33,605 nucleotides of DNA from Spirogloea muscicola (lineage: Eukaryota; Streptophyta; Zygnematophyceae; Spirogloeales; Spirogloeaceae), in NCBI GenBank assembly GCA_009602725.1, contig WELB01000235.1:114250-147854 (forward strand), given 5' to 3'. Positions 1 through 9,268 of this stretch are shown here, one piece after another. Made by a program: the position numbers and the translations under genes. The first letter of the stretch is position 1. The number at the start of each line of letters is the position of its first letter. The notes under the pieces were generated by a model that was not told where the DNA came from, did not search any database, and saw only the letters and a list, made by a program, of their open reading frames with translations.

Positions 1-2
1 GG

Positions 3-1331
3 CTCTTCATCCCCAACTCGCTCCCCCTCAAGCTGCAGCTGCTGCGACAACACCACGACTCCCCACAAGCGGGACACTATGGACAATCGAAGACCCACGA
101 GCAACTCTGTCGACACTACTTCTGGCCAGGCATGAGAGACTTCATCAACGAGTACGTGAAAACCTGCGACACTTGCAACAGGATCAAGACCCCTCGGCAT
201 GCCCCTTACGGACTCCTCCAGCCCTTACCCATTCCACGACGCCCTTGGGCTTCCATCTCCTGCGACTTCATCACGGATCTCCCCTTGTCTTCCGGCTATG
301 ACACCATCCTGGTGGTGGTGGACCGACTCACCAAGATGGCGCACTTCATCCCATGCTGCAAGAAGGATCCGGCTCCTCACATCGCCCAGCTCTTCCTACA
401 CCATGTCTTCAAGCTCCATGGCTTCCCTTCGGACATCGTGAGCGATCGCGACCGCCTCTTCACCTCCCAGTTCTGGCGACACCTACTCAAGGCGTGCGGC
501 ATCCACAGTTCACTCTCTACTGCGCACCACCCACAGTCGGACGGTCAAACCGAGCGAGTCAATCAAGTGCTGGAACAATACCTACGAGCCTACTGCTCCT
601 ACCAGCAAGACGACTGGGCACAACTCCTTCCCCTTGCAGAGTTCTCCTACAACAACTCGTTCCACGTATCCATCAAGCGGACCCCCTTCTACGCTAACTA
701 CGGCTACCACCCAGCGACCACCATTGCTCCCACCCGGGCGGATCTAGTACCTCACGCCGCCGACTACCTCCATGCATTGGCAGAGACGCAGACCCACCTC
801 AAGACCGCTCTGCAGCAAGCGCAACAACTCCAGTCGCGCTACTACGACCAGCGCCATCTCCCGGCACCCGAGTACGCCCCCGGCGACAAGGTGTGGCTCC
901 TCCGGCGCCACATCACGAGCTCCCGCCCTAACTCCAAGCTAGACTTCAAGCGGCTCGGCCCCTACCCTATCCTGGAGAAGGTTGGCCTGCGGGCTTACCG
1001 GCTTGACCTAGGACCTCGTGCGCGGCTCCACAACGTCTTCCATGTGTGCCTCCTGGAGGCGTACGCCAGCAACACCTTCCCCGGCCGCCACCAAGCTCCC
1101 CCGCCTCCGGTCCGCGTGGATGGCGACGACGAGTACGAGGTCGCGGCCGTCCTGAACTCCCGCTTCCACCGCGGGCGCCTGCAGTACCTCGTCCGGTGGC
1201 GGGGCTACGGCGCCAACGACGACACCTGGGAGCCTGCTTCGCACTTGGGGCACGCCCAGGCGGCAGTTCGCGAGTTCCACGCAGCACACCCCACCAAACC
1301 CAAGCCGACGGCCTCGGAGCGGCCATCCTAA
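3..1331 (+). CDS. pol: Element A pol, 3' part: integrase and chromodomain (partial at window start)
   Basis: The frame is open from the first bases of the window and ends at a TAA at 1329-1331; the ATG at 132 is internal. The protein would integrate element DNA into the genome. In order it shows the integrase zinc-binding end (HDSPQAGHYG, then CDTC), the catalytic core with its three acidic residues in SCDFITDLP, VSDRDRLF and QTERVN, a C-terminal GPYP region, and a chromodomain (YLVRWRGYG, TWEPAS). The chromodomain assigns it to the chromoviruses, where this module is thought to steer integration to marked chromatin. It is nearly identical to the same region of element B; I count about five amino-acid differences. 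Gag, protease, RT and RNase H lie outside the window. No frameshift or stop interrupts the visible part. Confidence 0.93.
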   Translation, partial: LFIPNSLPLKLQLLRQHHDSPQAGHYGQSKTHEQLCRHYFWPGMRDFINEYVKTCDTCNRIKTPRHAPYGLLQPLPIPRRPWASISCDFITDLPLSSGYDTILVVVDRLTKMAHFIPCCKKDPAPHIAQLFLHHVFKLHGFPSDIVSDRDRLFTSQFWRHLLKACGIHSSLSTAHHPQSDGQTERVNQVLEQYLRAYCSYQQDDWAQLLPLAEFSYNNSFHVSIKRTPFYANYGYHPATTIAPTRADLVPHAADYLHALAETQTHLKTALQQAQQLQSRYYDQRHLPAPEYAPGDKVWLLRRHITSSRPNSKLDFKRLGPYPILEKVGLRAYRLDLGPRARLHNVFHVCLLEAYASNTFPGRHQAPPPPVRVDGDDEYEVAAVLNSRFHRGRLQYLVRWRGYGANDDTWEPASHLGHAQAAVREFHAAHPTKPKPTASERPS

Positions 1332-1343
1332 GGGGGGGGGTCC
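1331..1343 (+). promoter_or_regulatory. Polypurine tract of element A
   Basis: A run of A then nine G, followed by TCC, lies immediately before the LTR and overlaps the last base of the pol stop codon. This is the expected position of the primer for plus-strand DNA synthesis. The same tract is present in element B. Confidence 0.8.
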
Positions 1344-1718
1344 TGTCATGAATCGCGCCCTAGCCCGAGCTCGAGCCGGCGCCCCGCGCCCTAAGCCTAA
1401 ATCCAGCCTAGTCAGCCCTAACCCTAATCTGGGCTCCTCTAGAGGGTTCCCGAGGGAACCCGGGCATGGGAACGTCCTCCTGCAACTTCTAGATCTTTAC
1501 AGAGGCCCTAGTGAGGCTAGGCTATATAAGGAGGGGGGCCCCTCTTGGGCCCCCATCTCCAGCAATCTGTATCCTGCCTGCTCACCTCTCGAGCACTCTG
1601 TACTCTTGCCCCTCCAGTAATCCAAGACGCCTTGTGCATCGTGCTTCCAGTCTCTTGATCCTCGCTTGCAGTCCAGCTCCGCGTCCTAAGGCCCCGGGCC
1701 TCCGCCCGCCGCCTTACA
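1344..1718 (+). repeat. 3' LTR of element A (375 bp)
   Basis: It begins TGTCATGAATCG and ends GCCGCCTTACA. It matches both LTRs of element B end to end and has the same length of 375 bp. A TATA box (TATATAAG, 1523-1530) lies in its middle, so U3 runs from 1344 to about 1550. The LTR is followed directly by gag sequence of element D, which shows that A was inserted there. The base run CAAGG at 1719-1723 would be the right copy of the target duplication; the left copy is outside the window. Confidence 0.9.
1523..1530 (+). promoter_or_regulatory. TATA box in the LTR of element A
   Basis: TATATAAG stands at the same place in all three LTRs of this family (see also 14537-14544 and 19493-19500 on the minus strand). 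A G/C-rich stretch follows. It is the likely core promoter of the element. Confidence 0.6.
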
Positions 1719-2893
1719 CAAGGAGGGCCACGTGCTCGGGTAGCCCTGCCTTAAAACGCTGGCACTGGTCAGCGTTGTCCATGGGCTTGGTGTCGAGCTT
1801 CGACAACAGCACGTGGAAGCGCCGCACATAGTCTTCGAAGTCGTTGTTCCTCATGCGAATTACATCAAGTTCGTTTCTCGCATTGAGTTCGGCGTGCACC
1901 TCGCCGTACATACTTGATAACGATCTTAAGAAGAAATCCCACTGATTGTACACAACGGGGGTGGAGGATTTCTTGACGCTTTCCCACCACTGGGCGGGAT
2001 CGCCTGAGAGATACGTGGCTGCAAGCCCGACACGGTATTGTGTGCCGGTACCACATTGTACGAACTACGCAAGAATCTCGGCAAGCCAAGCGTTGAGGCC
2101 GCCGCGGAAGGACTGTCCACTGAACTTGGCCGGTGAGGCGGGCTTGGCACGCCCCACCTGCGACTTACGGAGTCTAACCTTGAGTTTTCGGACACGCTTT
2201 TCGCCCTTGGTTACTCGGGCGACAAGCGCTTGTACTTCTTCCAACAGCGCTCCCGAGAAGGAAGCTACTGCTGAGTCCCCACACACCGGGACCGCAGCCT
2301 TGTGGAGCTCCTGAAGGCGCGCACTGCGCCAGGCGTCGTCGGAGGTTAAAACGTCCGGAGCCGTCGCCTGGAGCTCCCCTAGATCGTCGGCAAGATCCTC
2401 GACCTCAAGAGGTGGAACAACCGGTGGAGGAGGACTAGGGCATGTACTGGAGTCCGGCGCAAGGATCTCTGCAAGCCAAGCGTCGAGGCCGCTGCGGAAG
2501 AATTGCCCACTGAATGTGGCTGGTGAGGCGGGCTTGGCACGCCCCACCTGCGACTCACGGAGTCTGGCCTTCAGTTTGCTGACACGCTTCTCGCCCTTGG
2601 TTACCCGGGCGACAAGCGCTTGCACCTCCTCCAGCAGCGCTCCCGTGAAGGTAGCCACTGCAGGGTCCCCACAGACCGGGACCGCAGCCTCGTGGAGCTC
2701 CTGAAGGCGCGCTTTGCGCCGGGCGTCGTTGGAGGTCAGGACGTCCGCAGCCGTCGCCTGGAGCTCCCCTAGATCGTCGACAAGGTCCTCGACCTTAAGA
2801 GGTGGAACAGCCGGTGGAGAGGACTTGGGCATGTACTGGAGTCCGGCGACTCCATGCCACACACTGACGGATCAAGTCAGATGCGGCAGACAT
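1719..2893 (-). pseudogene. gag: Element D gag, N-terminal part (broken)
   Basis: Read on the minus strand, this is the capsid gene of an older chromovirus. The start ATG is 2893-2891 (MSAASDLIRQC), matching the gag start of element C at 28451. It encodes an acidic, partly coiled-coil N-terminal region (DDLGELQATA, LLEEVQALVARVTKGEKRV) followed by a capsid-like part (FFLRSLSSMYGEVHAEL, NDFEDYVRRFHVLLS). Compared with C it lacks seven bases near 2858, and another single base near 2820 is missing, so the frame is lost close to the start. The N-terminal region is present twice (2071-2849). The gene stops at 1719 where element A was inserted, so zinc knuckle and pol are not seen here. Confidence 0.8.
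2071..2849 (-). repeat. Tandem duplication inside gag of element D (about 390 bp, two units)
   Basis: Units 2071-2460 and 2461-2849 are near copies. Both run from the codons for AWLAEILA to those for CPSPPPP on the minus strand. The period is 390 bp, an exact number of codons. The second unit is one base short near 2820. Element C has a single unit at 28011-28400, so the duplication arose in D or its lineage. Confidence 0.85.
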
Positions 2894-3381
2894 GTCGAGG
2901 AACCGTACTAGCAAGAAGTACTCAGAAGGACTGGTGTCCCAGACCCACAAGCAATCAAGTCAGCACATGCGTCATACCTACAAACCACAAAGCTATACGA
3001 GCAGCAAGAGGGAGGGACCAGGACTGGACGAACCAACCAAGTCCTGGCATACGGTCAGACTTTGCCGCCCCCCAGCGACCGGGTTCACTTCCGTGCCGTA
3101 CTGGCCGGCAATCCGCCGGACACAAGTGGTTTACGCTGGTAAGTGCTGACCTCTCACGCTAGTTTGCTGCCGGGACGAAGAGCCGCTTGGCATCTTGAGG
3201 GGCCCGTACGTGGATGTCGAAGGCGAGAGGGTGGCACACGTGCCGCTTTGCCGATGACAGCTCCACGTCTTATCAAGAAAATTTTCTCTCGAATGTGAAA
3301 CATTAGTCCAGAATACAGAGGGATCATGCACTGGCAGCAGTAAAACACAACCTTTTACTTGACTGGCTAGATGCAAGAACA
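2894..3381 (-). other. Untranslated leader of element D
   Basis: This stretch lies between the primer-binding site and the gag start. The part from 2894 to about 3206 is closely similar to the leader of element C (28452-28757). No open frame of interest was found. The sequence nearest the primer-binding site is AT-richer than the rest. Confidence 0.6.
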
Positions 3382-3393
3382 CCTCTGATACCA
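3382..3393 (-). promoter_or_regulatory. Primer-binding site of element D, initiator Met-tRNA type
   Basis: The minus strand reads TGGTATCAGAGG one base after the LTR end. The first 11 bases are complementary to the 3' end of the plant-type initiator Met-tRNA (CTCTGATACCA). This is where reverse transcription would be primed. A second copy is at 6879-6890. Confidence 0.8.
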
Positions 3394-3394
3394 A

Positions 3395-4056
3395 TGACAT
3401 CTCTGCATCTAATCACACACTTAGAGTTAGGGTGTCCTGGTTGGAATTCGAACAAAGGGTGTTTGGGAGACAACCCTCATACAAGAGAACGCCAACGCAC
3501 ATACGCGCACAGAGCGCAACAGAATTCTACCCTGAGGAACCGCCCTAGGGCGGTGACTCTACCAACAGACTTACGGAGAGCCGGCAGGCCCGCAGCGATG
3601 AGCTGCGGCGACGTGCTGGCAGCAGGCGGCAGCAGCAGAGCTGTGGCGGCGGCGGCAGCAGCAGGCAGCAGTGGGGCTGGCTAGGCAGCAGCAGGGCTGT
3701 GTCTCTCTCGGGCTTTGGTCGGACTCAGGGGTCCGGCCGAGGCCCACTTCTTACAGCATTTCTCCTGCCACCCCTCCCCTGAGGGTGTGACGAGGATTGT
3801 CCCCAGGGCCTTCCCCAGGAGGGGCGGGCCGGACAAAAGGGGACGCGAAGCGTCGCACAAAAGGGGATGCGAAGCGGCGCCTCCTGGCGGTGCACGTGGG
3901 TGCACGTGCGGCACGAAGCTGGGGGCCTCGGACCGTTGCTACTCATACAGTGGAGCAAAGTTTCTCGTACCGTTTGGAACTTCCAAACGGTAAATACGAT
4001 ACGATTATGTAAGGTTACAAGCACCGTTAGTACTCTCAAGCGGAGGAAACGTTACA
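3395..4056 (-). repeat. 5' LTR of element D (662 bp)
   Basis: On the minus strand it begins TGTAACGTTTCC at 4056 and ends GAGATGTCA at 3395, next to the primer-binding site. It contains the U3 inverted repeat at 3968-3992 and the R/U5 palindrome ACCGCCCTAGGGCGGT at 3539-3554. It is closely similar in length and sequence to LTR V of element C. To its right, plus-oriented LTR sequence (F) begins in mid-unit, so D was inserted into F. Confidence 0.85.
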
Positions 4057-4673
4057 TGGTGGGCCAGCTCGCCTGGACTCATGGCCTCATGACCTCGGTC
4101 CCTTGGCCCCGTGAGCCAGGCTCTTGGCCTGGTGCGCCACTCTCTTGGCGCCAGTCCCTTGGCGCTGTGTGCCAGTGTCTCCGGATTTGTCGTATGCCCT
4201 TGTCAGGCCCGCCCCACCGGAGGAGGACCTTGGGGGCGACCCTGGTCACAGCCTCAGGGCAGGTTGGCAGAAGGAACGCTTATCAGTAGTAGGCCGAGGC
4301 CAGACTTCCCAGTCGGACCTGTGACGCTGAGAGAGGCACAGCCCCGCTGCTGCCTGCTGGTGCAGCCGCCGCCACAGCTCTGCTGCTGCCGTCTGCTGCA
4401 CAGCCCGTCGCCGCAGCTCATTGCTGCGGGCCTTGCCGGCTATCTGTAAGTACCATGGCGCCCCTTGCGGGGCAGCTGGTGACCCTTGGGCGAGTCGCCG
4501 CCTTCCGGCGAAGCCACAGGATAAGGCTTCCGCTGCGCTATGTTCGTGTATGTGTGCGCTGTGTGCGCTGGCGTTCCACTCTGTAAGGGGAATGTCTCCC
4601 ATGATGCCTACGTCCAAAACCCAAACAGGACGTTCTGACCCCAACTGTGGGATTTAGGGACAGGGACGTTACA
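4057..4673 (+). repeat. LTR fragment F (5' end missing)
   Basis: It aligns with the later two thirds of the long LTR type seen at 9269 and 22201: GGGCCAGCTCGCC, a TATA-poor region, the GCN-rich block, then GTAAGTACCATGG and the hairpin near 4495-4511. It ends GGGACGTTACA at 4673. Its 5' part was displaced to the left by insertion of D. It abuts the middle of a gag gene (E), so it was itself inserted there. Confidence 0.75.
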
Positions 4674-5850
4674 GAATGCGTCCCCTGGCGGACGCTGTTG
4701 CCAACCCGGCTGCCCTTTCATCTTCGAAGCGCCGGTCGAGTAGCATGCCAAGCACAAGTGCCAAGCCCTACGTGGGGCAACGGCGCCCACTCAGCGCCCA
4801 GTGGCCTTCGTACCCAAGGAGGACCGAGCTTGCTACCGGTGTGGCCAGGGCCACCGCATCCGGGATTGCACCGAGGCTCCCAAGCACCCCTCATCAAGCA
4901 AGTCCGCTCCACCCAGTCCCGAAGGGCAGTACAAGGGCAAGGGCAAACAAGTGCCTCTCCTCAATTCTTGTGTGGAGTCATCAACTGCATGATGTGCAAA
5001 TGCTTTTTGAACTTGTAAGACATGCTTGTCCGCAGTCTCCTATCCCAGTAGTACGCTGCCTGCATACACTCATACAAGCTTTGGTGAATGGCGGTCCCCT
5101 TGTTATTTGGGTCCCCCGCAACCAACTGCAATCAGCTGCTCAGATGTATCTCCAGTGGGTGATTTGTGATGGGGCTAACGATTCTTTCTTTTCCATCGTG
5201 CGATGCAGGCGAGGACTGTATCCTCCACACCACTGGGGACTGTCCCTGTTTTGTCACTACAGAGCAGGCCATCCCCACGTCATACCTGGTGATGCTGGAT
5301 CACCTACGAATCTGCTGATCTTGGATTTAGTCTTGCTTCGGTAGGCGACTCAGCACTTTGTGCTTCATCGCCCAGTATGCTATTTACCTGCAAGGCGGCT
5401 GGTCAGCCAGCCCAGATCCTCGTAGATACGGTTGCCTCGGTATCCTGTGTTAGTAAGAACTTTGTGTGTAACATGGCTTGCCTGTGCAACCCATTCAGGT
5501 ATTGCACGCTACATTGGCCAATGGTCATCATATCAAAGCATTGGGCCTTTGCAAAATGGCCATTCGCATCCAAAGCTATACAAGACGGTTGTGTCTATCA
5601 TGTCAATGATTTGGCGTCTGCCTTTGATGTATTTTAAAGCAATTATTGGCTCTGTGCACCTGCGTCTGTGCTTGATTGTAAATAGCGCACATGTGTCAGC
5701 CGACGTAGTACTCGGCGTTTCAAATTGCACAAGTCGACAATTCCTGTGCACCACGACCCATGCAAGACCTTCTCTGAGGCTTTCAGCTGTGCGGATGAAA
5801 GAGCTCCTTCGCAAGGAACCAGCTTCGGCTGCATACTTCCAGGACTATAT
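4674..5850 (+). pseudogene. Element E gag end and protease (broken)
   Basis: This is a plus-strand relic of the same family as C and D. It starts in mid-gag (RPLADAV, SSSKRRSSSMPS) and shows a zinc knuckle in another frame at 4801-4990. The knuckle reads CYRCGQGHRIRDC, one residue short of the CCHC spacing seen in element C (CYRCGQKGHRIRDC), so metal binding is doubtful. A retropepsin region follows at 5377-5637, where the active-site triad reads DTVAS instead of DTGAS. The linker towards RT (CKTFSEAFSCADE) is recognisable to about 5850, where similarity stops. Several frame changes are needed to read it, and no product is expected. Confidence 0.75.
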
Positions 5851-6878
5851 GACAGGAGGCACGGCCTCTTCTCATCGTCCAGTCTCTTCCCGCCGGGCTT
5901 ATAGCCCCTCCGGAACTGGGTCCATGGCAGCCTGGACTGCCGCCAGGTCCTGCGTGAGGAGTGCAACGCGTTGCAGATCCCCAGCCGGCAAGCCCTCCTG
6001 GCCTCCGGCTCCCAGCTCGGCGTGCCCCTCTTGGGCGCGCCCCGCTTGGGCGTGCCCCGGTTGGGCGTGCCCCTCTTGGGCGTGCCCACTTGGGCGTGCC
6101 CCTCGTGGGCGTGCCCCGCTTGGGCGTGCCCCTCGTGGGCGTGCCCCTCTTGGGCGTGCTCCGCAGCAGCCACTGCCTCAGCAGCCGACCGCTCTACCTC
6201 CCGAGGAGGGCTTGGCCGCGCACTGGACGTGTGCGATACCATGCTGTCTAAAGGACACTGAGGGGTCAATTCAGGCTCCGACAGTCAGCAAATCACACAC
6301 TCCATCACACTCCAAAAGTCGCCAAAACTTCCACTTCAGTCGCTGCAGCCACCGGCCGAGAGCTGGGGCGCGCCCTGAAACACTGAGACTCCATGCCTTC
6401 CAGCAGCAATCACTGATTGATCGGTTCAGGTCCACTGGGCAGCATATCTCCGAATTGTAGGACACCGCTAAGCTGGTGCGCACCAACAAGCGAGCAAGCA
6501 AGACAGCGCGCTAACCCGTATCTCAGTACAGCAAGGCAGACGAGGAACTGAAGGGAAGGTCCAAGACCGGAGCACAAATCCGGGTCGAACAACTCACCTT
6601 TACTGCCCAGCGGCTGCCGATTTCACCTCCACTCTCAGATGGGCTATCTGTCGACAAACCGTGGTTCGCGTGCGCAGGAAAGGTCGGCAGCCAATGCCGA
6701 TGTCTGTGGCGCCGGGGAGCATAATTGCGATTACAACCCGACTGAAGTGTCACGTCCCTGCTCTGACAAGAATGCTCTCGCTCAAGCGAGGATGTCAGGG
6801 CAGAGCATCAAGAAGATCCATGCATCAGCAGTCTGTCTTGATTTCTCTGAAATCAAGACCTGCAAGATGCAAGAACAA
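5851..6878 (-). other. Unassigned internal sequence and leader of element D2
   Basis: A primer-binding site and LTR to its right (6879-7612) imply that this is the leader and perhaps gag region of a minus-strand element. I could not match it to a gag of the other elements. It includes a 15-bp tandem repeat at 6021-6160. Long open frames cross that repeat on both strands (5432-6460 plus, 5643-6269 minus), but the repeat itself explains them and neither resembles a known protein. The left junction with E near 5850 is approximate. Confidence 0.4.
6021..6160. repeat. 15-bp minisatellite, nine units and a partial one
   Basis: The consensus unit is CGTGCCCCTCTTGGG. Eight units are 15 bp; the fifth (6081-6094) is 14 bp because one base is missing. 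Because 15 is a multiple of three, each strand codes a five-residue repeat, with a change of frame at unit five: GHAHE-like on the minus strand at one end and GTPKR-like at the other. Confidence 0.9.
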
Positions 6879-6890
6879 CCTCTGATACCA
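6879..6890 (-). promoter_or_regulatory. Primer-binding site of element D2
   Basis: The minus strand reads TGGTATCAGAGG, identical to the site of element D, two bases after the LTR end. It shows that D2 also uses plant-type initiator Met-tRNA. Confidence 0.8.
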
Positions 6891-6892
6891 AA

Positions 6893-7612
6893 TGTCATGA
6901 CTCGACCCCTGTAGACAGGCAATCAGGCGGTCAAGTCCTGATAAGGTTCGGACATAGGGGTTTAGGAGCAAACCCCTAAACCGTGAAGCACCTCGCGCCT
7001 CAACGCGCAGCGGAAGTCTTGCCTTGTGGTACCGCCGTCAGGCGGCTTCTCCACCTTCCGGGCACTAGCCCGCAGCTAGCCCACCAAGGGCCGGTCACGG
7101 ACGCCTTGCAGCGAGCCGGCAGCGCCTTGCGGCGGCGAGCTACAGCAGCAGGCGCAGCAGCAGGGGTGCGCCGCTCTCGGGCCTTCACTGATCCGAACCG
7201 GTGTCCGTGTCTCTGTCCCCAGACTCCTAGAGCTCCCGGTGCCGCCCCCCTCCAGGGGCGCATGGGGTCGCTCCATGGCCCAACCCGCGGAGCGGGCCGC
7301 ATGCGGCCCGCCCCGAGGGGCAAGCCTGTCGAGGGGAAGGTCCCGCTGTCGGGACCGACGTGTCGAGGCGCCGGGGTGGACAACGCGCCACCGCGGCCCC
7401 CGTGCGCGGGGCGCCAGAGTGGACACCGTGCCACCGCGACCCCGTGCGCGACCACCAGGCCAAGCCAGGTCGGTCAGGGTGGGGCGCCAGGGTGGACTCC
7501 GCGCCACCGAGGCCCCCGTGCGGCGCCGCCTGGCCAGGCCAGGTCGGCCACGTGCCATTTAGGTTTGCGTTAACTACCTGGGTTAACGCTCACAATAAGT
7601 GGGAACGTTACA
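6893..7612 (-). repeat. 5' LTR of element D2 (720 bp)
   Basis: On the minus strand it begins TGTAACGTTCCC at 7612 and ends beside the primer-binding site at 6893. It is a different subfamily from D, but keeps the common order: U3, a CAG/GCN-rich block near 7130-7170, a hairpin (CCGCC, GTCA, GGCGG at 7032-7045), then the conserved CGCAGCGGAAGTCTTG block. A short perfect hairpin (AGGGGTTT / AAACCCCT) lies at 6956-6977. Its long open frames on both strands are a GC effect. Confidence 0.75.
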
Positions 7613-8154
7613 GCGGCAGCAGGCAGCAGCGGGCTGGCTAAGAAGCAGCAGTGGCGTGTTTCACTCGGCGTTGGTCGGATTGAGGAGTCTGGCCTCGGCC
7701 GACTACTGATAAGCGTTTCATCTGCCACCCTTCCCCCGAGGGTGTGATGAGGGTTGCCCCCAAGGTCCTTCCCCAGAGGGGCGGGCCTGACCAATGGGGT
7801 CACGAGCGAGCGACGCCCTTTGGACGGTACAAGGAGACACGAAGCAGCGCCCGTTGGGCGGCACCAAGGAGGCGCGACGCGGCGCCTGGGGCGGCAACAA
7901 GGAGGCGCGACGCGGCGCCTTGGGCGGCTCCAAGGAGGCGCGAAGCGGCACCTCCTGGCGGCGCCAAGGGGGCGCCGCCAGGGGCACTTCCTGGCCGGTG
8001 CACGTACAGTACGAAATCTGAGGCCTCGGACCGTACTTAGCTACATGCAGTGAAGCATAGCTGCCGGTACCGTGGAGTTTCCAAACAGTAGCTACGGTAC
8101 GATCATGTAAGATTACCAGCACCATTGGCACTCTCAAACGGAGGGAACGTTACA
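7613..8154 (-). repeat. LTR fragment G
   Basis: This is a minus-oriented LTR lacking its 3' portion, ending GGGAACGTTACA at 8154. It is similar to LTRs D and V (CTCCCCC, TGTGATGAGG, GGGGCGGGCC). D2 interrupts it on the left. A 33-bp tandem repeat expands its U3 at 7830-7965. Confidence 0.7.
7830..7965. repeat. 33-bp tandem repeat in LTR G
   Basis: Units starting with CAAGGAGGCGCGA recur at 7865, 7898 and 7931, a period of 33 bp. A more divergent first unit starts at 7830. LTR D has only two short related units near 3835-3880, so the array grew inside this copy. Confidence 0.75.
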
Positions 8155-8675
8155 GATAGGGTGAGTTGACTTCTTGGATTCGGCTGTAGGGGTATAGGAG
8201 CGAAGCCACTACACAGTAAAGCACTAGCGCATAGGCGCAGTGGAAGACAGGCCTTGTGGCGCCGCCGTCAGGCGGCGACTCCACCTCCTGGGCGCAGGCC
8301 AGCAGTTGTCCCCCCAAGGGCGCAGCCATGGACTCTCCGCAGCAGCCCCGCAGTAGGCTGCAGCGGCGGCTGCGGCAGCAAGCAGCCGCGATGCTGCTCT
8401 TGGGCTTCACCGGTCCGAAGTCATGTTGGGTCTCGGCCCAAGGCTCGTGGTGCTTCCCGTGCCACCCCCCCCTCCTTGGGTATGAGCGAGTCGCCCCTTG
8501 ACCTGCCCTGCGGCTGGCCAAAGGTCCCCCCGTGGCAGGGTGGCCTTGGCGAGGGTCCTTTCAGGACGGGCGAGGCCCGCCCGCCACCTGGACGGGCCAC
8601 TTGTGTGTCAAGCGGCTAACGGCCGTGTAAGGCTCGCAGCAGCGTGTGGCATGACCAACCGGCGGGATCGTTGCA
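8155..8675 (-). repeat. LTR fragment H
   Basis: A minus-oriented LTR fragment of the same subfamily as R (12410-12811): both share TCTCGGC, AAGGCTCG, GTGCTTCCC and an end reading CGGCGGGATCG plus TTGCA or CTACA. The perfect hairpin GCCGCC-GTCA-GGCGGC is at 8261-8276. Its 3' part was cut off by insertion of G, and H itself interrupts LTR I. Confidence 0.7.
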
Positions 8676-9035
8676 CCGAGAGAGGCACAGCCCTGCTGCT
8701 GCCTGCTGCCGCAGCCGCCGCCACAGCTCTGCTGCTGCCGCCTGCTGCCCAGCCCGTCGCCGCAGCTCAGCGCTGCGGACTTCGCCTGCTCTCTGTAAGT
8801 ACCATGGCTGCGCCCCTTGCGGAGACAGCTGCCGACCCTCGGTCGAGTTGCCACCTTCTCGCGGTGCCTCAGGGTAAGACTTCCGCTGCGCTATGTGCGC
8901 GTATGTGCGCGTAGGTGTGCGCTGGGTGCACTGGCGTTCCACTCTGTGGGGGGCTTTGTCTCCAAAACACCCTATGTCCGAAACCGAACAGGACGTTATG
9001 ACTCTGACTGTGTGTATAGGGACAGGGACGTTACA
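8676..9035 (+). repeat. LTR fragment I (3' portion)
   Basis: This is the plus-oriented second half of the long LTR type, from CCGAGAGAGGCACAGCC through the GCN-rich block, GTAAGTACCATGG and CAGGGTAAGACTTCCGC to GGGACGTTACA at 9035. The hairpin is eroded here (near 8850-8865). Its 5' half was separated by insertion of H. Confidence 0.75.
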
Positions 9036-9268
9036 GCGTGCCTGACGAGGGAACCACGAGCTGTCTCCAGCAGGCGCCATGGCACCGAGCATGGCGGCGG
9101 CAGAGCATGCCGCCAAGCATGACCGAGGCCGAGCATGGGCGAGCATGGCCGCCGGGGGCGTCCTCCACGGATGCCGCCGAGCATGTCTGGGCCGAGCATG
9201 CCGGGAACATGCAAGGCCACCCGGACGAGCCTGGAGGGGACGACAACACACCGAGTACTGAGGCGGCA
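9036..9268 (-). repeat. LTR J, first segment
   Basis: On the minus strand it matches LTR K (13249-13966) over the block with many GGCATG and CATGCTCGG words and the GGCGCCATGGCGCC-like centre. It is broken on the left by I and on the right by M, and continues at 10943-11071. Confidence 0.65.

Noticed and set aside
1415-1428. Telomere-like CCCTAACCCTAA words, also at 14638-14652 and 19600-19612
   Set aside because: They occur at the same place in all three LTRs of the A/B family and only about two units are present, so they are LTR sequence and not an interstitial telomere.
3382-3393. tRNA-like 3' ends (CCTCTGATACCA) here and at 6879-6890
   Set aside because: No cloverleaf precedes them; their place beside LTR ends identifies them as primer-binding sites.
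3600-3680. CAG/GCN-rich blocks in the LTRs as coding poly-Ala or poly-Gln tracts
   Set aside because: They recur at a fixed place in each LTR, in any frame and with indels, so they are part of the LTR and not of a gene.
6021-6160. Possible CRISPR array
   Set aside because: Units of 15 bp abut without spacers and the context is a eukaryotic retroelement; it is a minisatellite.
5432-6460. Long plus-strand frame of 342 codons
   Set aside because: It joins protease debris of E out of frame with the 15-bp repeat, has low complexity and resembles no protein as a whole.
6956-6981. AAACCCCTAAACC resembling plant telomere repeat
   Set aside because: It is one arm of a short hairpin in the D2 LTR and is not tandemly repeated.
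6983-7573. Long overlapping frames on both strands inside the D2 LTR
   Set aside because: They lie within an LTR and reflect very high GC, where stop codons are rare.
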